Source of the DNA: JAWKZG01 sp041396125 | GTDB lineage: Bacteria > Pseudomonadota > Gammaproteobacteria > Competibacterales > Competibacteraceae | DNA length: 64,000 bases | Direction: 5' to 3' | NCBI GenBank assembly: GCA_041396125.1 | Contig: JAWKZG010000010.1 | Coordinates: 62,001 to 126,000, forward strand | In this document: positions 26,147 to 36,239 of the stretch, piece after piece | Position numbering within the stretch: position 1 is the stretch's first letter | How the letters are laid out: the number at the start of each line of letters is the position of its first letter | Notes under the pieces: generated by a model | What the model saw: only the letters and a program-made list of their open reading frames with translations | The model's database searches: none | What the model was told of the DNA's origin: nothing | Program-made: the position numbers and the translations under genes

Positions 26147-27474
26147 TGGCTGCTTCCTTAGCGCTGTTAACGCATACTCCGGGCGCTCCCTTTGCCTGGG
26201 CCGGACAACACATTATCACGCGCGAACAGTTTTTAAGGGCTGTTCTACACCTCAGCAATAACCTGCCCGACAAACGTTTTGCGGTTAACCTCTGCAATGA
26301 TCGCTACTGGTTTACCGTGGCCTTCGCTGCTGCCCTGGTACGTGGGCAAACCAGTTTGCTGCCTGGCAGTCGTCTCCCCCATGATATTGCCAGCACCTGC
26401 GCCAATTATCCGGATAATTACAGTCTGACGGACGAGGATGTCCGCAATATTGTGTACGACCTGCGCCCCTCTCAGTCCCCGCTGGATTGGGTCATACCCG
26501 TGCCGGAGATAGACGGCGACCATATCGCTGCAATCACTTTTACCTCGGGTAGCACCGGTCAACCACAACCGCATCCGAAAAGCTGGGCCAGTCTGGTGAA
26601 GTGCGCAGGCCTGACGCAGCGGCACTTTGCTGTGACCGCGTCCAATGCGTTGTTGGCGACCGTACCGCCGCAGCATATGTATGGTTTGGAAACGTCGGTG
26701 ATGTTGCCGTTGATCAGTGCTGCCAGTATTCAGCGGGGTCGGCCGTTGTTTCCGGAAGATATCCGCCAGGCGCTGCTGGCGCTGCCTGCGCCGCGAATTT
26801 TGATCACCACCCCGGTGCATCTGCGGGCCTGTTGCCAAACCGGGGCCGATTGGCCTGCGTTACAACTGGTGCTGTCGGCAACCGCGCCGCTGGATAGCGA
26901 GCTGGCCCGACGTGCCGAAGCGCTATTCAAGGCACCTGTTAGGGAGATTTACGGCTGCACCGAGGGCGGCTCTCTGGCCAGTCGGCGCACCGTATCGGGT
27001 AATCGCTGGCGTGTTTTCGACGGAATTCAGATGCAGTTCCGTGAGGAAACCTGCTGGATGAGCGGTGGCCATCTGGATGCCCCGGTTGCGCTGTCCGATG
27101 TGCTGGAGCCGCTTACAGCAGATGCTTTCCGACTGCTGGGACGGCACAGCGATATGGTCAATATTGCCGGCAAACGGTCTTCATTAAGCAGTCTGAACCA
27201 TCATCTCAATGCCATTGCGGGTGTGCAGGATGGTGTTTTTGTATTACCGGACGAGGCTGACAGTGCGCAGGCAGCGCCGCAGCGTTTGAGTGCCCTGGTG
27301 GTCGCGCCGTCGTTGAGCGAAAAGGCGATTCTTGCGGCGCTGGCAACACGTATTGATGTCGCTTTCCTGCCCCGTCCGCTGTATCGCGTAGCGCAGTTGC
27401 CCCGCAACGACACCGGCAAGCTGCCCCGGCGTCAGCTGCTGGCACTTCTGCAGCGCCTGAAACCGCATGCCTGA
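26146..27474 (+). CDS. AMP-dependent acyl ligase of the aryl-polyene locus
   Basis: 442 residues from a GTG that overlaps the carrier protein stop. AMP-binding core FTSGSTGQPQPHPKSW (residues 132-147), later REIYGCTEGGSLASR, LLGRHSDMVNIAGKR, and the C-terminal lysine motif LPRNDTGKLPRRQL. Ligases of this shape in aryl-polyene loci activate an aromatic starter acid such as 4-hydroxybenzoate or a cinnamate and load the carrier protein. The N-terminus is short compared with general acyl-CoA synthetases, as in this group. Confidence 0.92.
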   Translation: MAASLALLTHTPGAPFAWAGQHIITREQFLRAVLHLSNNLPDKRFAVNLCNDRYWFTVAFAAALVRGQTSLLPGSRLPHDIASTCANYPDNYSLTDEDVRNIVYDLRPSQSPLDWVIPVPEIDGDHIAAITFTSGSTGQPQPHPKSWASLVKCAGLTQRHFAVTASNALLATVPPQHMYGLETSVMLPLISAASIQRGRPLFPEDIRQALLALPAPRILITTPVHLRACCQTGADWPALQLVLSATAPLDSELARRAEALFKAPVREIYGCTEGGSLASRRTVSGNRWRVFDGIQMQFREETCWMSGGHLDAPVALSDVLEPLTADAFRLLGRHSDMVNIAGKRSSLSSLNHHLNAIAGVQDGVFVLPDEADSAQAAPQRLSALVVAPSLSEKAILAALATRIDVAFLPRPLYRVAQLPRNDTGKLPRRQLLALLQRLKPHA

Positions 27475-27786
27475 AGCCTACCGTCAGTCCTGTTGCATTG
27501 GTTCGGAGCATCCCAGCCTGGCGGGGCATTTTCCGTCTAATCCCATTGTGCCGGGGGTAGTTATTCTGGACGAGGTTATGCAGGCGGTGCAGCAGGCGAC
27601 CGGACTGAGCTTCGATAGCCAGCCGGCGCTGCGAATCCGTACGGTGAAATTCTGGCACCGCTGCGTCCGGAGCAAACCTTCGTGATACACTTTGCGCTTC
27701 ATCGCGCTAAACACCGGATCGATTTTCAATGCCGGTGTGATGCACATCTGATCGCCAAAGGCGTTTTACAACTGGATAGCTTATGA
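27467..27786 (+). pseudogene. FabZ-like 3-hydroxyacyl dehydratase (ApeI type), frameshifted
   Basis: The first frame has HPSLAGHFPSNPIVPGVVIL, the hotdog dehydratase motif with catalytic His, then stops at 27685. One frame over, the sequence continues LAPLRPEQTFVIHFALHRA, then DFQCRCDAHLIAKGVLQL and stops at 27786. Adding one C in AAATTCTGGCACC (27647 region) joins them into about 107 residues. The function is to dehydrate the 3-hydroxyacyl intermediate in polyene extension. It overlaps the ligase by eight bases and the methyltransferase by four. Confidence 0.85.
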
Positions 27787-29056
27787 CAGCGGTCCGCGCC
27801 AGATTTCAACCCAGTCAGCCTGATCCCCGGCTTAACCGTTTGCTGGCCGGTTACCCTGCCGATCTGTTTACCGAACGCTTGTATCAAAGCGACGAACTTG
27901 CCCAATGTTACGGCGTCGAGATCACGCGGCGTTTATTACAGCAACTGGGTATCGCTGCGTTGTTAGCGCAGGGACCATGTTCACTGCTGACCATGCAACA
28001 GCAACTGGCGTTCAGCCCGAAGTTCCAGCCGGCACTGGACTGGCTGCTGCACTATGCCGGCAGTGAGCAACTCTGACCCGTGGCCTTGATGCGTCGGGAC
28101 AGCCGATGCACCACCTGGGGCCGGCCTGGTCGCCACCGGCCGCAGACATCCTGGCAGAGCTGCGGGCTGTCGGCGCTGGCATTGATCCCGGTAATGACGC
28201 CACGCTTGATCTGCTGGACGCCGCTGCCGAGGCCTGGCTGCAGCTGGCAACCGATGAGGCTTCGGGCACAGAAGCCTTGCTGGGCATGGGACAGTTGCAT
28301 TTGTGGCTGAGTTATTTTAATGCGCAAAATCCCTTATACGCAGCCAATAACCGGCTCGCTGCTTTGGCCGCAGTGCGTTGTCTGCAAAACAACCTTCAAG
28401 ACAGCACCTGCCCGCCGCCATCCTGGTGCTTGCTGGAGGTCGGCGCGGGGGCGGGCAGTGGTGCGCTGGCCTTATTGCATGCCCTGGCCGAAGCAGACCT
28501 GCTGCAGCATATCGCGCTGTACCGGATTACCGAACCGAATGCGTTTTTCCGCCGTCGTGCCGAACGCGAGCTGAAAGCGCGCTATCCTGAACTGGCGCTG
28601 GAATTTGGCAGCCTGAATATTGATCAACCCTGGCAGGAGCAGGGTCTGGCTGGGCAGAACCTGACTGAGCTAAGCGGGGGAGGGCAGGGCTTCGATCTGA
28701 TCTATAGCGTTAATGTATTGCACGTTGCCAAGGATTTACAGTTCAGCCTGACCCAGGCGGCGCAGCGGCTTAAGCCAACAGGGTGGCTGGTGAGCGGTGA
28801 ATGTCTGCGCCCGTTGCCGGATCAGCCCGTGTATACCGAGCTGATGTTCCGCATTCTGGACAGTTATACGCAGGTTACACTGGACCCGGCATTTCGCCCC
28901 AACCCCGGTTTTCTGACCGCACGGCAATGGCGTACAGCGTTAAGCGCTGCAGGTCTGGATCAGATCCGGATTGAGCCGGATCATGAGCTGATTCGGGCCG
29001 TTTACCCGCGCTTTTTACTGGGTGCCCTATGCGCCCAGTCTATGCGCTCAGGCTGA
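27783..29056 (+). pseudogene. SAM methyltransferase of the aryl-polyene locus, frameshifted
   Basis: The first frame (27783-28076) is a helical N-terminal domain (LAGYPADLFTERLYQSDELA). The catalytic part in the next frame runs to 29056: LLEVGAGAGSGALALLHALA (SAM motif I), FDLIYSVNVLHVAKDL, and GWLVSGECLRPLPDQP. One missing C in CAACTCTGACC at about 28071 would fuse them as EQLLTRGLDASGQ, giving about 424 residues. Probably methylates the polyene or its aryl head. A related polyketide-type methyltransferase arrangement is common in such loci. Confidence 0.82.
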
Positions 29057-29071
29057 TATTTAACGGGCTGG

Positions 29072-29091
29072 ATTCCCGCCTGCGCGGGAAT
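29072..29091. repeat. dRS3-like inverted repeat, copy 4
   Basis: ATTCCCGCCTGCGCGGGAAT, the ATTCCC-N8-GGGAAT pattern in the opposite orientation to the copy at 3682. It lies between convergent genes and may act as a terminator stem. Confidence 0.85.
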
Positions 29092-29148
29092 GATGGACTG
29101 GGCATGGGGTGATAGATACGAACGAGGCACAATCATGCGCTTTTTGTA

Positions 29149-30258
29149 TCAATTCATCCGGTGACGGAATAGCCAGCCGGCCAAACTCAGTGTGGTCAGG
29201 CCGATCAAGGCCAGCGGCCAGAGTTGGTGCAGCAGCAGTGCCAGCGACGCGCCTTCCAGAAACACCCCACGTAATACCACCATGAAATAACGCATCGGAT
29301 TGAGTAGCGTGAGCATTTGCACCGCCGGCGGCATATTAGCAATGGGGGTCGCAAAGCCGGACAGAATAATAGCTGGCACCAGAAACAGAAATCCGCCCAG
29401 CAACCCCTGTTGCTGAGTGACCGCGAAAGAAGAGATCATCAGCCCGACGCCGATGGCCGACAGCAGGAACAAGGCGATGCCCAGATACAAAACAGCCAGG
29501 CTGCCGCGCAGCGGAACTTCAAACCAGTAGACGGTGATTAGAATAATCGCTGTCGCCTCCAGCAGACCGATCAACACACCGGGCAGGGCTTTGCCAAGCA
29601 GGATTTCCACCGGTCTTAAAGGGGTGACCAGTAACTGATCAAAGGTACCCTGCTCACGCTCGCGGGCAACCGACAAGGCAGTGACCAGCATTACCACCAC
29701 CAGAATCAGCAGACCGATAATACCCGGCACGATAAACCAGCGGCTTTCCAGGTTGGGATTGAACCAGGCGCGCATCGTCAAATGTGCCGGTGGTCCACGC
29801 TGTCCATGAGCTGCGGCCCAGTCCTGGTTGAAATCCTGCACCAGGGCGGTGAGGTAATTCAGTACAATCGCCGCCGTATTGGAATTGCGGCCATCAATAA
29901 TAATCTGCACCGAGGTGCTTTGGGCACAGGCCAGCTCGTCGCTGAAACGCGGGCCGATATGCACCAGCAACAGTGCTTGCCGGCTTTCGATCAGCGGGGC
30001 AATCTGAGCGTGGTGATCGAGCACGCCGACCTCGTGGAAATTTGTCGAACCTCTAAGTTTCGCCAGCAGTTCCTGCGCCGCCGCGCCACGATCTTCCACG
30101 TAAACGGCATAGGGAATGCTATTCAGATCGAACGTCGCTGCATAACCAAAGACCAGCACCTGGATGATAGGTGGACCGATCAGCACAAAGCGACTTTTGC
30201 GGTCTTTCAGGATAGCCAGCAATTCCTTGATCACCAGGGCGAGAATACGCTGCCACAT
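29149..30258 (-). CDS. ABC-2 exporter permease (YbhR-like)
   Basis: 369 residues: one N-terminal membrane helix, a large periplasmic domain (residues about 45-170), then five membrane segments with TALSVAREREQGTFDQLLVT, the conserved ABC-2 E-loop. Belongs to the YhhJ/YbhR permease group. Last gene of a four-gene unit with a second permease, a double ATPase and a membrane fusion protein. Separated from the upstream permease by nine bases. Confidence 0.93.
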   Translation of the reverse strand: MWQRILALVIKELLAILKDRKSRFVLIGPPIIQVLVFGYAATFDLNSIPYAVYVEDRGAAAQELLAKLRGSTNFHEVGVLDHHAQIAPLIESRQALLLVHIGPRFSDELACAQSTSVQIIIDGRNSNTAAIVLNYLTALVQDFNQDWAAAHGQRGPPAHLTMRAWFNPNLESRWFIVPGIIGLLILVVVMLVTALSVAREREQGTFDQLLVTPLRPVEILLGKALPGVLIGLLEATAIILITVYWFEVPLRGSLAVLYLGIALFLLSAIGVGLMISSFAVTQQQGLLGGFLFLVPAIILSGFATPIANMPPAVQMLTLLNPMRYFMVVLRGVFLEGASLALLLHQLWPLALIGLTTLSLAGWLFRHRMN

Positions 30259-30267
30259 AGCGCCCCC

Positions 30268-31443
30268 TCAATCGAGCCGCTTGCGCGCTTTGTGCCGGGC
30301 CAGGCCAAGAAAAATCCCGGCCATGATGAGTAAGGCCAAGGCGTTCGGCAGTAGTACCGACCACACGTTTCCGGCCAGAAACAAAGTTTGCAGAATAGCG
30401 ACAAAATAGCGTGCCGGAACCAGATGGGTGATAGCTTGCACCACGCCCGGCATGCTGCCGATATCAAAAATAAAACCCGACAGTAAAAACGCCGGTAAAA
30501 AGGTGACGATAATCGCTACCTGGCCTGCAACAAACTGGCTGCGGGCGACAATCGAGATCAGCAGCCCCATACCCAGAGCAACCAATAGGAACAACGCAGC
30601 GGCGATGACCAGCAGCCACCAGGAGCCGCGCAGCGGTACGTCGAACAGCCAGCGCGCCATGACGACTGACAGCGCCATACCGCCCATGCCGAGAATGAAA
30701 TAGGGAATCAGCTTGCCCAGCAGAATTTCGCGCATGGCCACCGGCGTGACCAGCAGCGCTTCCATCGTGCCGCGCTCCCATTCGCGTGCCATGATCATCG
30801 CAGTGAGCAGCGCCCCGATCAGGGTCATGATGACCGCGATCAGCCCTGGCACGAGAAAATCGCGACTGCGCAATTCGGCGTTAAACCAGACGCGCTGTTC
30901 GAGCGTGACCGGAATTGTTAACGTCACCCCCCGGGTAGCGGCCTGTTGCGTCAGCCAGAGTGCCCACACACCCTGTACATAACCCTGCACGAGTCGTGCA
31001 GTATTGGCATCCACGCCATTGACAATCACCTGAATAGGCGCATCGTCAGCGTTTTTGAGTGCTTTGGCAAAATCCGCCCGCAAGCGAACAATACCATTGA
31101 CCTGGCGGGTCCGCAGCGCCTGTTCGGCCACAGCCATGGAACGCAACAGGACGGGCTGGAAATACTCAGTGTGCTGAAATTTGCCGATAAAGCTGGCGGT
31201 TTCAGCGCCGGGTTGTTCCACCACCAGGGCGATGGGCACATGTTTGGCGTCCAGCGATACGCCGTAGCCGAACAGCAGCAGCAATACCACCGGCAGCAGA
31301 AAAGCGATAGCGATACTGCTGGGGTCGCGGCGAATCTGCAAAAACTCTTTGCGGATCATGCCGCGCAGACGCTGTCCGCCACCACCCCGTAAAGTACCCG
31401 GCAATGAGCTCGTAGGCGTTTTTTCAGTGTTTGACGAGCTCAT
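30268..31443 (-). CDS. ABC-2 exporter permease (YbhS-like)
   Basis: 391 residues, same topology as its partner: first helix at about residue 45, a periplasmic domain, and the MIMAREWERGTMEALLVTPV loop before the helical bundle. Heterodimer partner of the gene at 29149. The ATG overlaps the ATPase stop by four bases. Drug and hydrophobic compound efflux is known for this family; here a role in moving the polyene or its lipid to the envelope is inferred from position. Confidence 0.93.
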   Translation of the reverse strand: MSSSNTEKTPTSSLPGTLRGGGGQRLRGMIRKEFLQIRRDPSSIAIAFLLPVVLLLLFGYGVSLDAKHVPIALVVEQPGAETASFIGKFQHTEYFQPVLLRSMAVAEQALRTRQVNGIVRLRADFAKALKNADDAPIQVIVNGVDANTARLVQGYVQGVWALWLTQQAATRGVTLTIPVTLEQRVWFNAELRSRDFLVPGLIAVIMTLIGALLTAMIMAREWERGTMEALLVTPVAMREILLGKLIPYFILGMGGMALSVVMARWLFDVPLRGSWWLLVIAAALFLLVALGMGLLISIVARSQFVAGQVAIIVTFLPAFLLSGFIFDIGSMPGVVQAITHLVPARYFVAILQTLFLAGNVWSVLLPNALALLIMAGIFLGLARHKARKRLD

Positions 31444-33227
31444 GCGGCCTCCACACCGGAGGCCGGGGACTGGATGAGCGCAATAAACGCATCTTCCAGA
31501 CTGGGCTCGGGCGTCGTTGGCGAGCGCGCCTGCGCCTTGATGGCTGCCGGTCTGTCCAGCGTGAGAATTTTACCGGCGGCCATAATTGCCAGCCGATCAC
31601 AGTATTCCGCCTCTTCCATAAAATGTGTGGTTACCAGTACGGTCACACCGGCTTGCGCCAGCGTGTTGATCCGTTGCCAGAATTCCCGTCGTGCCAGCGG
31701 GTCGACGCCCGAAGTGGGCTCATCCAGAAAGAGGATCTCCGGCTCGTGCATTAACGCACAGGCCATGGCCAGGCGCTGCTTATAGCCGGTTGGCAACTCG
31801 CCACTCATCGCTGCAGCGACCTTGGTCAGCTCAAACTCACGTAGTGCCCAGGCCAGACGTTCACGCCGGCGGGAGCCGCTAAGTCCATAGCAGGCGCTGA
31901 AGAAGTTAAGGTTTTGCTGCACGCTGAGATTGCCGTAGAGGGAGAACTTCTGTGCCATATAACCCAGTTTGGCGCGGGCGGTCGCCGCCGCGTGACGTAA
32001 ATCATGGCCCGCCACGGTAAGGGTTCCGGCACTGGCTGGCAGTAGCCCGCAGAGCATGCGAAAAGTAGTTGTTTTACCCGCGCCGTTGGCCCCTAGCAGA
32101 CCGAATATCTCGCCCCGGCAGACATCGAAACTCAAATCCTCGACCGCATAGAAAGCGCCGAAGCGACGAGCTACATTACGGACCTGGATAACGCGATCAG
32201 ATGACTGTTCAATCGAACTTGCCAGGCGTGCCACAGTAGCGGGTGTGGCCATGGTACGCGACTGTCGGCCCCGCAGCTCGGCAATGAAATAGTCCTCAAA
32301 CCGCGGTGGGGCCGGCTCGATACTGAGCCCGTCGCTGTCAGGCCCAAGTACATTCAGCTCAGGTGCGTTCAACCCGAGTGGTGAGCCTGGCTCGGCCATT
32401 ATCAGCCGTACATGGCTGGCCTGAACAACGGCATCGATCACTCCGGGCGCGGTACGAAGCTGCGCTTGCAGCAGGCGGTTTTTCAGCCGGGGCGTGCTGA
32501 CAACAAAGGTGCGCCCGTTCATTCGTTGACTGAACTCGCCCGGTGCGCCCTGACCCAGCACCCGGCCTTCATGCAGTAAAATAACGTCTGTGCAGCGCTC
32601 GGCTTCATCGAGGTAAGCGGTGCTGAGCAGCACACTCATGCCGTTTTCTTCGACCAGACGATAGACGATGGCCCATAACTCTCGCCGCGATACCGGGTCT
32701 ACGCCGACCGTTGGTTCGTCCAGCAGCAGCAATTCAGGCGTACGCACCAGGGTGCAGGCCAGCCCCAGTTTCTGCTTCATGCCACCGGATAATTTGCCGG
32801 CCAGACGCCGAGTGAAAGGTTCCAGTCCGGTCATTTGCATCAGTTCCTGGTAGCGTGCCGCCCGCATAGCGCCAGGTACACCTTGCAGGTCGGCGTACAA
32901 ATCCAGATTCTCCTGCACGGAAAGGTCTTCGTAGAGCCCGAAACGCTGTGGCATATAACCGATGTTAGCCTGCACCGCCAGCGCTTGCCGGGTCGCGTCC
33001 AGCCCCAGTACAGTGATCCGACCGGCGTCGGGCAGCAGCAAACCGGCGATCAGGCGCAGCAAGGTGGTTTTACCTGCCCCGTCCGGGCCAATCAGGCCGG
33101 TCACGTAACCGCGATGCACGGTCAGGCTCACCGAACGCAAGGCCTGTACCACGCGCGCGGCGCTGGTAAAGGTTTTTTCGACGTCGGTGACTGTCAGCGC
33201 CGGGCGGCTACTGGTCTGGCTGCTCAT
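31440..33227 (-). CDS. Double-domain ABC exporter ATPase (YbhF-like)
   Basis: 595 residues from the ATG at 33227 (MSSQTSSRPALTV). Two nucleotide-binding domains in one chain: Walker A GPDGAGKTT and signature LSGGMKQK in the first; GANGAGKTT and a degenerate signature LPTGYKQRLA in the second; both have LLLDEPT/LFLDEPTSGVD. Similar in length and layout to E. coli YbhF (about 578 residues). Powers the two permeases downstream. The start overlaps the membrane fusion protein by 20 bases. Confidence 0.93.
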   Translation of the reverse strand: MSSQTSSRPALTVTDVEKTFTSAARVVQALRSVSLTVHRGYVTGLIGPDGAGKTTLLRLIAGLLLPDAGRITVLGLDATRQALAVQANIGYMPQRFGLYEDLSVQENLDLYADLQGVPGAMRAARYQELMQMTGLEPFTRRLAGKLSGGMKQKLGLACTLVRTPELLLLDEPTVGVDPVSRRELWAIVYRLVEENGMSVLLSTAYLDEAERCTDVILLHEGRVLGQGAPGEFSQRMNGRTFVVSTPRLKNRLLQAQLRTAPGVIDAVVQASHVRLIMAEPGSPLGLNAPELNVLGPDSDGLSIEPAPPRFEDYFIAELRGRQSRTMATPATVARLASSIEQSSDRVIQVRNVARRFGAFYAVEDLSFDVCRGEIFGLLGANGAGKTTTFRMLCGLLPASAGTLTVAGHDLRHAAATARAKLGYMAQKFSLYGNLSVQQNLNFFSACYGLSGSRRRERLAWALREFELTKVAAAMSGELPTGYKQRLAMACALMHEPEILFLDEPTSGVDPLARREFWQRINTLAQAGVTVLVTTHFMEEAEYCDRLAIMAAGKILTLDRPAAIKAQARSPTTPEPSLEDAFIALIQSPASGVEAA

Positions 33228-34307
33228 CGGCGGACGGGCAGGGCGGGATGGCAGCATCGGTTGGCCCGGTATCGGTTAGCCCGGTACCGGGCGGACGCGG
33301 CAACAGGTTTACTGTCGCCGGCATCCCCAGCCGCAATTCGTTAGCAGGGTTGCAGACGTAGATACGAACCTGATAAACAAGACTGGTGCGAACATCGCTG
33401 GTCTGGACCGATTTGGGGGTGAACTCGGCCGTTGGCGAGATATAGCCGACCCAGCCTGGATAGCGTTTGCCGACAAAGCTATCGGTGCTTACCGTCGCCG
33501 CCATGCCCGGATAAATTTTGCCCAGATTTGGCTCATCGACGAACGCCCGTATCCAGATCGGGTTGGTCAGCGCCAGCGTGTAGACCGGTTGCTGCGGTGA
33601 GGCCATCGCGCCGGGTTCCAGGATACGGTTGCGAATCACCCCGTTGCTGGGCGCATAGAGTGAAGCGTCATCCAGTTCGTGCCGGGCCAGCTCACGTTGC
33701 GCCTCGAGCGCCTGCAAAGTGGCCCGGGCGGCGGCAATGTCTTCCTGGCGGGGGCCAGCCAGGGCAAGTTCCAGTCCGGCCTGCGCGACTTTGACCCGGG
33801 CTGTGGCGGAAGCAAAGCAGCCACCGCATCGTCCAACTGTTGTGCCGAGGCGAGCTTTTGGCGCGTCAGTGATTGCACTCGCCGTAGCGATTGCTCAGCG
33901 TCGCGCACCCCGGCCTGGGCCAGCTCCAGATTTGCCCGGGCCTGGTTGAGTTCCTCGGGCCGGGTGCCGGCTTCCAGTCTCGCGACCAGCTGTTGTTGTG
34001 CGGCAACCTGTGCCTCGGCCTGAGCAAGCCTGGCCCGCAGTCGCCGTGTGTCCAGGGTAGCCAGCAGTTCGCCCTGGCTGACCCGGTCACCTTCCTGCAC
34101 CAGCATGCGGGTGATCCGTCCGGCGTTGTTGAAGGCGAGATCGACCTGGCGGATGTCGGCATTGCCGTAGAGCACCAGCTGATCAGTTGGCGCAGTGTTT
34201 TCCTGTTTTTGCCACCACCATCCGCCGCCGGTGCCAGCGCCCACAATCAGCAGCACGATCAGCAGCCGGCGGAGCGTGTTGCTGGGTTTACGGGCCGGTG
34301 CAGACAT
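33208..34307 (-). pseudogene. HlyD-type membrane fusion protein (YbhG-like), frameshifted
   Basis: The N-terminal frame starts at 34307 (MSAPARKPSNTLRRLLIVLL): one membrane helix, a lipoyl half (VLYGNADIRQVDLAFNNAGR), then a coiled coil to SAQQLDDAVAAL. The rest (LEAQRELARHELDDASLYAP, then NGVIRNRILEPGAMASPQQP) is in another frame down to 33208. Restoring one G/C pair in the GGAAGCAAAG run at about 33812 joins them with ALASATARVKVAQAG. Joins inner and outer membrane parts of the exporter. Full length about 366 residues. Confidence 0.88.
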
Positions 34308-34428
34308 TGTTTAGCAAGATGCGTTTCAGTGGCAAATTCCAAGAATCAGGCATAAGGAATACCGTTTATGTTCATGTTTGCAATACCGCCCTGCGATCGC
34401 CCTGCTAACACGATCTGAAAGCCTGCAA

Positions 34429-34818
34429 TTAAAGTCCGCTTAACTCGATCTTGATTTGCTGATCCAGATTGCGGATCCAGCGGTTATAACCGTCCCGAAT
34501 ATTGGTGCCGTCATAGTCGAGGTTGCTACTGCCCTTATAGCGGATGCTGTAGCGGGTACGGTTGAAATCGATGGTCACCTGGGCGGTGGCTTTGCGCACG
34601 GTTATGGAACCGTCGATACGCCGGTTGCTGACATTGCTCATCTGCCAGCCTTTGGTAGTGCCGGCGCGGAATATGGCCTGCCTGACGCTATCCAGCGTGT
34701 AGTTATCGGTTGCTGTCACAATCGGCGTATCGGTTACCTGATACACCGGTGCCGTGCCACAGCCGATCAGCAGCAGCCCCAGAATGACGATCAACACACT
34801 GCTATAGCGTTTTAACAT
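34429..34818 (-). CDS. Small predicted outer-membrane lipoprotein
   Basis: 129 residues from the ATG at 34818. The signal peptide ends in the lipobox LLIGCGT, so Cys20 would be lipidated. The rest (TLDSVRQAIFRAGTTKGW, MSNVSNRRIDGSITVRKATA, RYSIRYKGSSNLDYDGT) is a short beta-rich domain seen in uncharacterised lipoproteins. It lies 56 bp downstream of the flavoprotein gene on the same strand. Role unknown; possibly envelope assembly. Confidence 0.8.
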   Translation of the reverse strand: MLKRYSSVLIVILGLLLIGCGTAPVYQVTDTPIVTATDNYTLDSVRQAIFRAGTTKGWQMSNVSNRRIDGSITVRKATAQVTIDFNRTRYSIRYKGSSNLDYDGTNIRDGYNRWIRNLDQQIKIELSGL

Positions 34819-34874
34819 TTTGCTAGTCCTGTTTGGTAGGAAAGATTGCTTTGTCAGGTAATGAAGGATGTTTA

Positions 34875-36239
34875 TCAAACAACATCTTGTGATTGTTCAC
34901 TGTCACCGTAGCTGACCTGTGCATTGTATTTTCTGCGTTGATAAGCGTGCCAGCTCAGCGCCGCCAGACGCGCTGAAACCAGCCAGTAAATGCCCTTGAA
35001 TACCGTCAGCGGGAAACCGATGGGTGTTTTACGGAAAACATCACCTGCCAACAGCGAGATAATGGCCTCTTCGATGTGCAGGGTATTGCGCGGATGCAAA
35101 AACAACTGGCGCATGGCCGGCGAGGTAAAGCGGTAGATAAACCAGGAAACGGTTTGTAAACCGCGCCGAATGCGCCGCTCGAATTGTTTTATCAGGATCG
35201 GTGCCCGAGCCGGATCACGCAGACAGCGGTCCACCGTTTCGGCCCCCAGACAGGCACTGTTCATAGCTAGGTATACGCCGCTGGAAAAAACCGGATCGAT
35301 AAAGGCAAACGCATCGCCCACCAGAAGATAACCCTCACCCCCCATGCGTTTGGAGCGATAAGAGAAATTACCGGTCGCCCGGATGGTATCGCAGGGTACC
35401 GCCTGCTGCATACGGGCAGCGACTTCGGGACATAGCGCGATGGTCTGCTGCAAAAACGTGGCGAGGTCGGTGCGGCGGGTCTTGAGGTATTCGGGCCAGC
35501 ACACCGCGCCCACACTGGTGACGCCATCACGCAGGGGGATCATCCAGAACCAGCCGTGTTCGAACCAGTAGATACCGATATTACCGGCATCCTGCGCCGG
35601 CCGTTGCTGTACCTGCCGGAAATGCCCGAACAGCGCCGCACTCTGATGCTGCGGATTTTTCTGTTTAAGTTTTAATTTACCGGCCAGAAAGGTATCACGT
35701 CCGGAAGCATCCACCACAAAGCGGGTTTCCCAGTGCCGGGTTTGCTGGCCATCAGACGCCCGTACCAGACTGCGTTGCCCGCTGCGAAAAACCACTTCCT
35801 GCACCCGCATCCCTTGTCGTACCTCAACCCCGCGGTTAGCGCAGTTCTGCAGCAGCACATGATCAAATTCGGCGCGCCGTACCTGATACGCATAGGGGTG
35901 ATTCTTATCCATGGCATTGCGAAAATAAATGGTATGACGCTGGCCAGGATATTCCCGCGCACCGCCAAATTCAGCGCCATACTTCACCACCCCAATGGCC
36001 TTGATCTGCTCACTGACCCCGAGGCGTTCTAAAATCGGCAGATTCATGGGTAATAAGGATTCGCCAATATGAAAGCGCGGATGCTGATCTTTATCCAGCA
36101 GGCAGACGTGCCAGCCGCGCTCATGCAATAAAGTGGCAATAGTGGAACCGGCCGGGCCGCCGCCAATAACCAAAACATCACATGGTTGCTGCTGCTGTGT
36201 CTCGACCGCAGAGGGGAGGGGAGATGCTGAATCTGCCAT
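34875..36239 (-). CDS. FAD-dependent oxidoreductase of the flavin halogenase group
   Basis: 454 residues. FAD-binding GGGPAGS (26-32), GESLLP (59-64), a Lys in GVVKYGAEFGG (Lys86), WFWMIP (230-235) and GDAFAFIDPVFSSGV (about 310-325). GESxxP, the Lys-Gly-Gly region and WxWxIP together are hallmarks of flavin-dependent halogenases and close relatives (family PF04820-like). It could halogenate the aryl head of the polyene, as a related enzyme does in xanthomonadin, but monooxygenase relatives share parts of this pattern. Divergent from the biosynthetic operon at 36510. Confidence 0.85.
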   Translation of the reverse strand: MADSASPLPSAVETQQQQPCDVLVIGGGPAGSTIATLLHERGWHVCLLDKDQHPRFHIGESLLPMNLPILERLGVSEQIKAIGVVKYGAEFGGAREYPGQRHTIYFRNAMDKNHPYAYQVRRAEFDHVLLQNCANRGVEVRQGMRVQEVVFRSGQRSLVRASDGQQTRHWETRFVVDASGRDTFLAGKLKLKQKNPQHQSAALFGHFRQVQQRPAQDAGNIGIYWFEHGWFWMIPLRDGVTSVGAVCWPEYLKTRRTDLATFLQQTIALCPEVAARMQQAVPCDTIRATGNFSYRSKRMGGEGYLLVGDAFAFIDPVFSSGVYLAMNSACLGAETVDRCLRDPARAPILIKQFERRIRRGLQTVSWFIYRFTSPAMRQLFLHPRNTLHIEEAIISLLAGDVFRKTPIGFPLTVFKGIYWLVSARLAALSWHAYQRRKYNAQVSYGDSEQSQDVV

